Positions 1 to 7,245 of a DNA stretch of 19,236 bases are shown here, piece by piece. The position numbers and the translations under genes are program-made. Under the pieces are notes generated by a model. The model did no database searches. It was not told the DNA's origin and was given only the letters and a program-made list of their open reading frames with translations. The stretch is taken from the NCBI GenBank assembly GCA_029821455.1, contig JALGTI010000076.1:1-19236 (forward strand). The letters run 5' to 3'. How positions within the stretch are numbered: position 1 is the first letter of the stretch; the number at the start of each line of letters is the position of its first letter. The stretch is from Candidatus Zipacnadia bacterium (GTDB taxonomy: Bacteria > Armatimonadota > Zipacnadia > Zipacnadales > Zipacnadaceae).

Positions 1-1155
1 ATCAGACCGCCGCACATAGCTGCGCCCTTCGTCAACTTTGATGGAGACATTGGAATAGTCATACACCGGGCCGGCAAAGTCACGATAGCCGCGGACGATG
101 CGTGGGATAGCCGGATTGAGTTCCGCTCCTTCAATGTGCTGGGCGCCAACCGCCAGGGCCAACAGGATATCCAGACCGCCCCCGGGGCCGATCAGCAGGC
201 AACTCTTTGGATGGCTGGTACGAAATGGAAAGAAGCCGATGAAGTTGGACAGACGCGGTGCGAGCTTGGCCAGGTCCCCGTCGAAAGCGATCATATTCGT
301 GGGCACCTCGCCATCGGTGTATATGTAGCGGTCAGCATCGCGGTGGAAGACGCCGTCGGGGCCGGCCTCGACAGTCACATCGGTGTGGGCAAAGGCATTC
401 CAGTCGCTGTACTCAAGCTTCACGCGCGGGCTGTTGAGCTCCTGGTACAGCGGCTTGGCCAGGGGATCGCGGGTCAGCGGCAGCAGTGGCAGGTCCACCA
501 CTCGCCAGGTCAGGTTCGCGACAAGTGCCAAAGTGACCACGACGGCTACTGCACTGCCCAGGAGACAAGCGGGTCCATTTCGACGCAGGAAACCGTAAAC
601 AGCTAACCCCGCACCAACAATGATGCCACAGACGATAGCCGTATTGATGGCGCCACCAAGCTGCAGCAAGCCGATGACCAGCACGGTACCGAGAGCCGCG
701 CCAAGTAGGTCTGCAAAATACAGCCGGCCACTGGATGCACTGTAGTCGGCGAACAGATGGCTCAGCAGGATACCCGCGAGCAGGAAAGGCGGCAGACAGA
801 CCAGCGAGACGACCCAGACCGAGGTGAGATGGGCCGACAGCGGCGTGGCGAACAACAAGACGAGCGCCACCGGATAAGTGAGCGCTAACAGGAGGGCAAC
901 AGTGGCGATAAACTCGGCAGCTTTGGCTATTCGCGGAAAGTTGATGCGCAGCAGGAAGTCAACCAGCCCCCCCAACCCCAGGCCGCAAGTGGCCAAGGAG
1001 ATAGCCAGGAAGACGAAATGGTAGCGCAGCAGCACCGAGAAAGCGCGGGTCAGGGCGACCTCGAAGGTCAACACTGACAAGGCAACAACGAAGATGAGCA
1101 AGGTGACGCCGGACAAGGAAACAGAGGTACGGGTGTCAGACGCTGCCGCCTGCAC
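1..1155 (-). CDS. Membrane-embedded spermidine synthase-like protein (partial, C-terminus off the left edge)
   Basis: Reading the minus strand from 1155 gives an open frame of 385 codons with no stop before the window edge. It starts at a GTG whose G is the last base of the topA stop codon, with AGGAG eight bases upstream, so translation is probably coupled to topA. Residues 1-210 carry about seven hydrophobic segments (roughly 14-33, 46-65, 84-103, 107-130, 146-165, 168-185, 198-213). They include a YFADLLGAALGT stretch (146-157) typical of membrane-fused spermidine-synthase-like proteins. A soluble domain follows, with a nucleotide-binding glycine loop LLIGPGGGLDI (320-330), an acidic residue E345 at the expected ribose-binding place, and DEGRSYVRR (375-383). 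By family it should bind S-adenosylmethionine or its decarboxylated form and transfer an aminopropyl or methyl group. The catalytic half is outside the window, so true spermidine synthesis cannot be claimed. Confidence 0.85.
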   Translation of the reverse strand, partial: MQAAASDTRTSVSLSGVTLLIFVVALSVLTFEVALTRAFSVLLRYHFVFLAISLATCGLGLGGLVDFLLRINFPRIAKAAEFIATVALLLALTYPVALVLLFATPLSAHLTSVWVVSLVCLPPFLLAGILLSHLFADYSASSGRLYFADLLGAALGTVLVIGLLQLGGAINTAIVCGIIVGAGLAVYGFLRRNGPACLLGSAVAVVVTLALVANLTWRVVDLPLLPLTRDPLAKPLYQELNSPRVKLEYSDWNAFAHTDVTVEAGPDGVFHRDADRYIYTDGEVPTNMIAFDGDLAKLAPRLSNFIGFFPFRTSHPKSCLLIGPGGGLDILLALAVGAQHIEGAELNPAIPRIVRGYRDFAGPVYDYSNVSIKVDEGRSYVRRSD

Positions 1156-3347
1156 TATCCCGTCTCCTCGGGGGTGGACGAATCGTCAGGTTTGAAGCGC
1201 TCTAGCTCTTCCTTCGTGGCATCGCGGGTAAAGCGACACTTTGGATAGCCTGAGCAGCCCAGGAATGGCCCACGGCGGCCAGAGCGCAGCACCAGCGGGT
1301 TACCACACTCTTTGCAGGGAATGTCTGTTTTGATGGCCTTAGTCCGTGAACGCTGCTGGGGCGCTTGGTCGCCTTGTAGGGGTCGGGTATAGCGGCACTG
1401 GGGGAAACCTGAGCAGGCGATGAACTTCCTGCCCTGACGCCCGACCCTTACTACTAGCTTCTTGCCGCACTCCGGGCAAGTCTCATCCAGCTCTTCAGGC
1501 GGCTCAGCGCGGGCCGTTTCGGGGACAAGGTCCTTGGTATACTTGCAATCAGGATAGTTTTCGCAGCCTGCGAACTTGCCAAAGATGGAATAGCGCTGCA
1601 GCAGCTTGCCACCACACTCCGGACAGACCTCACCCTCCAGCACCTTCAGAGGAGCCTCATTGGCTTGTTCTAGCAGTCCCTCAAAGTCTCTATAGAAGTC
1701 ACTCAGCAGCGCAACCCAGTCAAGTTCGCCATTCTCCACCGTGTCCAGGTCAGCTTCCACATGGGCGGTGAACTCCACCTCCATAATCCGGGGGAAGTTA
1801 TCCACCAGGTAGTCGCAGACCGCAAAGCCCAGCGGTGTGGGGATGAAGGCGCGCTGCTGCATCCGTACATACTTGCGCTGACGCAGCGTTTCAATAATCG
1901 GCGCGTAGGTGCTGGGCCGGCCGATGCCGTTTTCTTCCAAGGCGGCTACCAGCGTTCCCTCGTTGAAACGAGGCGGCGGCTTGGTGAAATGCTGCTCCGG
2001 CACCACATCGTGGCAGTCCAGTGACTGCTCAGGCTCCAGATGTGGTAGGTGAGGGTTCTTATCCTCCGAGGGCTTTGGTGGCGTAACAGCCTGGTAGCCG
2101 GGGAATTTGAGGACAGAAGCGCTTGCCCGCAAGCCGTAGGGGCCGGCCGTTATGTCTACACCTGTCTGGTCATAGACGGCCGGGGCCATCTGACTGGCCA
2201 CGAGCCGCCGCCAGATGAGTTCATATAGCTTGGCCTGCTCCTCCGAAAGGAATGGCTGCACCTTGTCGGGAGTGCGCTGGACATCGGTGGGCCGGATGGC
2301 CTCATGGGCCTCCTGGGCAGCCTTGACCTTCTTGCCCTTGCTTCCGGGTCCCACGTAGTTCTCGCCGTAGTTCTGACTGATGAAGGCCTTAACCTGCTGG
2401 CGGGCCTGCGCGGCGATGCGCGTAGAATCGGTGCGCATATAGGTTATCAGGCCCACGGTTTCCTCGCTGATGTTCACGCCCTCATACAACTGTTGAGCGA
2501 TGCGCATTGTGTTACGCGCCGAGAACCTCAGTTGACTGGCGGCCTGGCGCTGGAGGGTGGAGGTTATGAATGGTGGTGGGGGCTTGCGACGCGTCTCCTT
2601 GCGTTGCACAGCGGCCACGACGTAGGGCAACTCCCGCAACTCTGCAACGACGGGAGTCACCTGCGCCTCGGTCTGCAGTTCAACTTCCTCTCCGTCCTTA
2701 GTCTTCAGTTCCGCGATGAAGGTCTCATCGCTGCCTTGCGGCGACAGGGTGAGATCAATGCTCCAGTACTCCTCGGGCACGAAGGCGGCGACCTCACGCT
2801 CGCGGTCGCAGATCAGCCGCAGGGCCACGGACTGCACCCGCCCGGCGCTGAGAGGTGCGCGGCGCGCACGACCGGATCCAACCTTGTTCCACAGCAGAGG
2901 GCTGAGCTTGTAGCCGACCAGGCGGTCGAGGATCCGGCGGGCCTGCTGGGCATTGACACGGTTGACGTTGATCTGACCCGGGTTGGCGAGCGCCTCCCGC
3001 ACGGCCTGCTCGGTGATCTCGTTGAACTCAATGCGCAGGGGATGCTCAATCTTGAGGGCTTCAGCCAGGTCACGGGCGATGGCCTCACCCTCGCGGTCTG
3101 GGTCGGAGGCCAGATACACGGTATCAACTTTCTCCAGCTTCTTGCGCAGGGAAGAAATCGTCTTGCGTTGTCTGGGGATTATCTCATAGCTTGGCGCGAA
3201 GTCATTCTCCACATCTACCGCTAGGTCATCTTGGGGCAGGTCGCGGACGTGGCCCATCGAGGCCAGCAGGATATACTCATTACCCAGGAAACGCTTGAGA
3301 GTGCGTGTCTTGGTCGGCGATTCAACTATGATAGCAGGCTTGCCCAC
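1155..3347 (-). CDS. topA: DNA topoisomerase I (type IA)
   Basis: Relaxes negatively supercoiled DNA by cutting one strand through a 5'-phosphotyrosine link. The 730-residue product begins with a TOPRIM domain (MGKPAIIVESPTK; the acidic DPDREGE motif at 82-88). It has the active-site tyrosine Y303 in GLITYMRTDSTR and ends with three four-cysteine zinc ribbons (about 575-601, 624-651 and 678-704). Length and order match bacterial TopA. The start is GTG with GGAGAG six bases upstream. dprA lies 59 bases upstream and the spermidine-synthase-like gene overlaps the stop; the dprA-topA order is common in bacteria. One oddity is a basic stretch, GSGRARRAP (157-165), just before LSAGRVQS, where E. 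coli TopA has only a few residues. Confidence 0.98.
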   Translation of the reverse strand: MGKPAIIVESPTKTRTLKRFLGNEYILLASMGHVRDLPQDDLAVDVENDFAPSYEIIPRQRKTISSLRKKLEKVDTVYLASDPDREGEAIARDLAEALKIEHPLRIEFNEITEQAVREALANPGQINVNRVNAQQARRILDRLVGYKLSPLLWNKVGSGRARRAPLSAGRVQSVALRLICDREREVAAFVPEEYWSIDLTLSPQGSDETFIAELKTKDGEEVELQTEAQVTPVVAELRELPYVVAAVQRKETRRKPPPPFITSTLQRQAASQLRFSARNTMRIAQQLYEGVNISEETVGLITYMRTDSTRIAAQARQQVKAFISQNYGENYVGPGSKGKKVKAAQEAHEAIRPTDVQRTPDKVQPFLSEEQAKLYELIWRRLVASQMAPAVYDQTGVDITAGPYGLRASASVLKFPGYQAVTPPKPSEDKNPHLPHLEPEQSLDCHDVVPEQHFTKPPPRFNEGTLVAALEENGIGRPSTYAPIIETLRQRKYVRMQQRAFIPTPLGFAVCDYLVDNFPRIMEVEFTAHVEADLDTVENGELDWVALLSDFYRDFEGLLEQANEAPLKVLEGEVCPECGGKLLQRYSIFGKFAGCENYPDCKYTKDLVPETARAEPPEELDETCPECGKKLVVRVGRQGRKFIACSGFPQCRYTRPLQGDQAPQQRSRTKAIKTDIPCKECGNPLVLRSGRRGPFLGCSGYPKCRFTRDATKEELERFKPDDSSTPEETG

Positions 3348-3406
3348 AAGTGTCTCTCCAACTGGTTAGTACCCCTGCTTGTGCGATGAGAGCTTCGTGC
3401 CAAGTA

Positions 3407-4498
3407 TTAGGACATCCTCACAAAAGTGCCTCCAGGATTGCGTTGCGCCAGGCTCTTGACCTCCAGAAGCATTAAAGCGGCGGTCACATTGGCGGCCGCC
3501 AGCCCGGTCGCCTCAGCCAGGGCGTCCACGTCCGCTGGTGTGAAGCTAAGGGCCTCATAAATGAGCTTCTCATCACCGATAAGCTCAGGAGCCTCGCGCT
3601 GCTCCCGCTGGGGCACGGTCTGGAGCATAATGCCCAGCCCTTCGACGATGTCCTCGGCAAACTCAGCGAGTTGGACGCCGTCTTTGATGAGCCTATGGCA
3701 GCCACGGGACGTCGGACTATTGATATCCCCCGGGATTGCAAACACCTCGCGGCCCTGTTCAGCCCCCAGGCGCGCGGTGATGAGCGCCCCGCTTTGGTCA
3801 GGTGCCTCCACGACCACAACGCCCATTGCGATGCCGCTGATGATGCGATTGCGGGCCGGAAAGCGCTCGCGCAGCGGTGCCGTCCCAAAGGCATACTCGG
3901 TAACCACAGCCCCCGCGCCGGCGATCTGGGACCGGAGTTCACGATGGCTGGATGGATACGTTATGTCTGCGCCGCTGGCCATAACCGCGATCGTGCGGCC
4001 GCCCGCCTCCAGCGCCCCTCGGTGAGCCTCGCCGTCTATACCCTCGGCCATGCCGCTGACGACGGTGAACCCACGCTTGGCGAGGTCACCGGCAAGTCGC
4101 TTGGCGATCCGCAGGCCGTAGGGCGTGGCCCTGCGCGTGCCGACCATTGCAACAGCTAGGTGATCGCGCGTGTCGAGCTGGCCCTGCACGAAGAGCATCG
4201 GTGGTGGGTCGGCGATCTCCCTCAGCAGGGGCGGATACTCGGGCTCGCCGATGGCAACAGCACGGACCTCATACTCCTCGCACTCTTGCCGTAGTCTGGC
4301 AACCGGCACCTTCTGCTGTGCTGCGCGCAGCTCCGTGACGTGGCGGCGCGTGATGCCCTCGACACTGAGCAACTCGTCGTCGCTGGCCGCGAACACCGCC
4401 TCGGGCCCGCCAAAGTGCTGAACCAAAGCCAGTTGGCGTCGCGGTGTCAGGCCGCTAGCATTGAGCAGAAGCCAGGCATCGAAGGTATCCATAGACAT
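3407..4498 (-). CDS. dprA: DNA-processing protein DprA/Smf
   Basis: Single-stranded-DNA-binding protein that loads RecA on incoming DNA during natural transformation. The 363-residue product has an N-terminal helical region (1-80) and then the Rossmann-like DprA core. Core motifs are VGTRRATPYG (about 119-128), VVSGMAEGIDGEAHRGAL, FPARNRIISG (about 213-222) and SGALITARLGAEQGREVFAIPG (about 236-257). A C-terminal winged-helix-like domain (about 308-363) is present, as in many full-length DprA proteins. Two adjacent starts exist, GTG at 4501 and ATG at 4498, and another ATG three codons on. None has a strong ribosome binding site, so the start is uncertain by a few residues. It lies upstream of topA on the same strand. 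Presence of dprA alone does not prove competence, since most bacteria carry it. Confidence 0.97.
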   Translation of the reverse strand: MSMDTFDAWLLLNASGLTPRRQLALVQHFGGPEAVFAASDDELLSVEGITRRHVTELRAAQQKVPVARLRQECEEYEVRAVAIGEPEYPPLLREIADPPPMLFVQGQLDTRDHLAVAMVGTRRATPYGLRIAKRLAGDLAKRGFTVVSGMAEGIDGEAHRGALEAGGRTIAVMASGADITYPSSHRELRSQIAGAGAVVTEYAFGTAPLRERFPARNRIISGIAMGVVVVEAPDQSGALITARLGAEQGREVFAIPGDINSPTSRGCHRLIKDGVQLAEFAEDIVEGLGIMLQTVPQREQREAPELIGDEKLIYEALSFTPADVDALAEATGLAAANVTAALMLLEVKSLAQRNPGGTFVRMS

Positions 4499-4529
4499 CA
4501 CATGTTTGGCCTATCACAAAACAGCGGCA

Positions 4530-4547
4530 AGAGGCCCGGAGGCCCCT
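4530..4547 (-). promoter_or_regulatory. Second hairpin with UCCG loop in the dprA leader
   Basis: On the minus strand AGGGGCC and GGCCTCT (one G-U pair) close a TCCG loop. C(UCCG)G belongs to the very stable UNCG tetraloop class. It lies 16 bases after the first hairpin and about 30 bases before the dprA start. It could be a second half of a tandem terminator or a leader structure. No T-run follows directly. Confidence 0.35.
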
Positions 4548-4552
4548 TGTCA

Positions 4553-4581
4553 CATAAAATCGCTCTGGCCGCGGGGCCAGA
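4553..4581 (-). terminator. Hairpin with short T-run after the LapA-like gene
   Basis: On the minus strand the 7-base arms TCTGGCC and GGCCAGA (4575-4581 and 4564-4570) enclose a 4-base loop. They are followed by GCGATTTTA. It begins ten bases after the LapA-like stop codon. Shape and position fit an intrinsic terminator, but the T-run is only four bases, so termination may be partial. Confidence 0.5.
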
Positions 4582-4591
4582 CGCGAGCCAA

Positions 4592-5011
4592 TTAGATTAT
4601 CTCTTCATCGTCCTCGCTGTCAAGCTCTGGTTCTGGCTGTGGCACAGTCCGGTGACTGGTAGAGGCAGCTTCAGTGGCTCTCAACTCGTTCAGTTCAGCC
4701 TCCTGGGTCTTGATGGTACTGGCCATACTCCGCAGCTTTTCCTTGGCGCGCGCGACTTGGGCACTGGCGACAGCAGTAGCAGCCCGCTGGTTAGCCCACG
4801 CGCCCCAGGCGACAACTGCCATAATGATGGCTCCCACTACCAGACCCGCAAGCGGCACCAGGCCAATGGGGACGCCCACAAGATATCGGGGTTCCGGCGG
4901 CCCCTCCCACAGCGTTAGATTAACTAGCAACGCCTGGTTCCACCACACGAAGAGGATTGCATACGCGAGGACCACAACAAAGAGCAAAACTTTGATTACA
5001 GCACCTAGCAT
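4592..5011 (-). CDS. LapA-domain (DUF1049-type) small membrane protein
   Basis: A 139-residue protein with two hydrophobic helices (about 4-24 and 48-70) joined by a short loop containing WWNQALLVNLTLWEGP. An alanine/lysine/glutamate-rich probable coiled coil (about 74-112) and a very acidic tail ending DSEDDEEII follow. This layout matches the LapA/DUF1049 family of inner-membrane proteins, whose E. coli member is linked to lipopolysaccharide assembly control; the role in this organism is unknown. A TTG nine bases upstream (5020) is in frame, but a GAGG directly abuts it. The ATG at 5011 has that same AGG-rich site at about nine bases, so the ATG is preferred. It sits between the beta-propeller gene (94 bases from its stop) and dprA. 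Confidence 0.75.
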   Translation of the reverse strand: MLGAVIKVLLFVVVLAYAILFVWWNQALLVNLTLWEGPPEPRYLVGVPIGLVPLAGLVVGAIIMAVVAWGAWANQRAATAVASAQVARAKEKLRSMASTIKTQEAELNELRATEAASTSHRTVPQPEPELDSEDDEEII

Positions 5012-5105
5012 AGCACTCAACCTCGCTGGTCTTCTCCGGAGCTAATTGGTAGCTGTAGCAGAACACTAGGATAGTTAGTGGCGGCCTGCGGACCAGCGCT
5101 CGTCT

Positions 5106-7100
5106 CTAGAACGGAGGAGTCGGCGGCCCCATCCCAGGTCCTCGGCCTCCTGGCCCGCCACCCGGTCGCATTGGACCTCCGGGCATACCGGGTTGCTGTC
5201 CCCCTGCTCCCCAGCCCGGCCAGCCGGTGCCCTCCGGCTGGCCCGGAAGCTTAGGCATTGCAAGGCTGTTGTCCACCACAAAGAATAGCCGCTGGGCGGC
5301 GGAATTCCCTGACCAGTCGGTCGCAGCGACTACAAGAGTACGTAGGCCGTTGGCCAGTAGTGGTTCGGCCGCGCCGGTTGTCTGCTCAAACTTATACCAC
5401 ACCACGCCATCCTTGCCGACATATTCAAACTGCTCCTCATCCACTGCCTGGCCGTCTATCAGAACCTTCACCGTGTTAGGGTCAACGCCGCAGCCCTCGT
5501 CGGTGACCTTGAATGAAATACGCAGAGGAGGTGCCCCCGGGATCTGGATCAGGTCATCCTCATCCGGAACTGGCAGGAAAGTGTCAGCCGGCTCACTCCA
5601 CAGCGCGTAGGTTATAGGCTGTTGGGAAACCTCCATTGTCATTTGCGGCGCACCGATTTGTGGCCCGATGTTGTCGGCCTCACGGGCGGCGAAGCCGTAA
5701 AGCGCCCCATCATCACCCAGCACGTAGACATTCGAACCGGCCCCGACGGCACCGGCATCTACAGCCTCTTCATATTGGAAGATATACTGCACGAGGCTAA
5801 CTTCGGTCCCGACTCCCGGACCAGCCCCCGGCTGACCTGCCCCCCCTGTACCGGGCCGGCCCTGTCCGGGCGTTTGCCCTCCGCCTGGGCCACCACCGGG
5901 CATCCCAGCGGCACCTGGCCCCATCATCGGTCTCGCGCCTGGTGCCGCACCCATGCCAGGGCCGCCTGGGACACCTCCGCCCGGGCCGTAGGCTCCTGGA
6001 GCACCGGTGGTGGTATACATGACGGCCGGCGGGGTGGCTAGGTTATAGTTCCAGACTAGCTTGTGCGCGACGCTCCCTGACGTCTGACGGTCCAATTGGA
6101 TGCCGACGACGCTCGTCTGGCCCATCCGGCATAGCAGCAGCGAGCCGGCAACGACCGGGGCCGAAAGCACTTCGCCGCCGGCCTCAGTGTCAGGATACCA
6201 CCAGACAGGCTGGCCATCGGCAAGGCGAATTTCGTAGATGTGACCATTACGACTGCCCACGAACACCGACCGGTCCCCGGCTGCCGGGGTGCCGGTGATG
6301 AGGGCATTGATACCCTCGGCGCTGAACTGCCAGCGCTTGCTACCGTTATTGACATTGTAGGAGACGAGCCTGTCGCCAGCCCCGACGATCACTTGATTGC
6401 GCTCAACCATTGGTGAGCAGAACACATTGGGGCTGGCCAGAGGTGCGGTCCAGACCACGCTGCGGTGCCCTTCGTACAGTAGAGCGTGGAGGTAACCGTC
6501 TTGGGAGGCGACGAACAGCTTGTCCTTGTAGATTGCAGGCGAGACCCTGATCGCTCCCGCTGTCTTGTAGCGCCACGCTACTTCCTGGGTAGCGATATCC
6601 ACGGCGTACAGGTAACCGTCGTCAGCTCCAAAGTATAGGTAGCCTCTGTGGATAAGAGGCGTGGACTTGACCTTCGCGCCGGCGTTGATACGCCACTTCT
6701 TATCACCGCTCTCCGCATCAATGGCCCACAGCTTGTTATCATCGGCGCCCAGATACAATATGCCGTTGTCCAGCACGAGACTCGAATGGACATTGGTTCC
6801 CATATCGAGCTTCCACAGTTCAGCGCCCGTCTGGCGGTCAACGGCGTAGACATGCTGGCCGATAGCAAAGAAGACACGGTCAGTTCCGACAGCCGGGGTC
6901 GAGACGGCCGGTCGCGCAACGCCGGTGGAGAACTTCCACTGAAGCACCAGCGGAGCAGAGATGGGGTCGGTGTTGCCACGGTGGGCAGGGCCATACAGAT
7001 ATGTCCAGCTAGCGTCCTGCTGCTGGGCACCGGCCACCGCCGCGACCATCAGGAGGCACAGCGCCCCAAGGGCTATCATAACGGCTCGGGTCGATATCAT
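5106..7100 (-). CDS. Secreted PQQ-type beta-propeller repeat protein
   Basis: A 664-residue exported protein. Residues 1-25 form a signal peptide ending AVAGA before QQQ. Residues about 50-350 hold tandem beta-propeller blades of the PQQ-enzyme/BamB type, with repeated ...GAELWKL..., ...GDKKWRI..., ...QEVAWRY..., ...GSKRWQF... and ...GQPVWWY... strands, each preceded by YAVD- or LWAID-like segments. A Gly/Pro/Met-rich low-complexity stretch (367-431) is inserted before a further blade (about 433-472). Residues about 525-612 look like an Ig-like/cadherin-like domain (VTDEGCGVDPNTVKVLIDG ... VVAATDWSGNSA). The tail (620-664) is again Gly/Pro-rich. No dehydrogenase catalytic domain is visible, so it is more likely a scaffold or binding protein than a quinoprotein enzyme. 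The ATG is preceded by a strong AGGAGG at seven bases. Confidence 0.88.
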   Translation of the reverse strand: MISTRAVMIALGALCLLMVAAVAGAQQQDASWTYLYGPAHRGNTDPISAPLVLQWKFSTGVARPAVSTPAVGTDRVFFAIGQHVYAVDRQTGAELWKLDMGTNVHSSLVLDNGILYLGADDNKLWAIDAESGDKKWRINAGAKVKSTPLIHRGYLYFGADDGYLYAVDIATQEVAWRYKTAGAIRVSPAIYKDKLFVASQDGYLHALLYEGHRSVVWTAPLASPNVFCSPMVERNQVIVGAGDRLVSYNVNNGSKRWQFSAEGINALITGTPAAGDRSVFVGSRNGHIYEIRLADGQPVWWYPDTEAGGEVLSAPVVAGSLLLCRMGQTSVVGIQLDRQTSGSVAHKLVWNYNLATPPAVMYTTTGAPGAYGPGGGVPGGPGMGAAPGARPMMGPGAAGMPGGGPGGGQTPGQGRPGTGGAGQPGAGPGVGTEVSLVQYIFQYEEAVDAGAVGAGSNVYVLGDDGALYGFAAREADNIGPQIGAPQMTMEVSQQPITYALWSEPADTFLPVPDEDDLIQIPGAPPLRISFKVTDEGCGVDPNTVKVLIDGQAVDEEQFEYVGKDGVVWYKFEQTTGAAEPLLANGLRTLVVAATDWSGNSAAQRLFFVVDNSLAMPKLPGQPEGTGWPGWGAGGQQPGMPGGPMRPGGGPGGRGPGMGPPTPPF

Positions 7101-7220
7101 AAAGATACCTCCTCAGGATGCAATGACGCCTGTCAGTAGCCCTATGTTCGCTAGGACCCTCGCCTTGTTTAAGCAACTCCATATATATCGGCGCTGCTGC
7201 TAGCTCTACGTGACTGGCTT

Positions 7221-7242
7221 ATAGCCCTGGTAACCGGGCTAT
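7221..7242 (-). terminator. Stem-loop just after the TPR gene stop
   Basis: Perfect 7-base arms ATAGCCC and GGGCTAT enclose eight bases (with an inner GGT/ACC). The structure begins four bases downstream of the TPR gene stop. No T-run follows, so it could be an RNA-stabilising hairpin or a leaky terminator instead. Confidence 0.35.
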
Positions 7243-7245
7243 TAT

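Noticed and set aside
2304..3224. Long plus-strand open frame (306 codons) opposite topA
   Set aside because: It lies wholly within the clearly conserved topA gene and has no domain features; it is a codon-bias shadow of a GC-rich gene.
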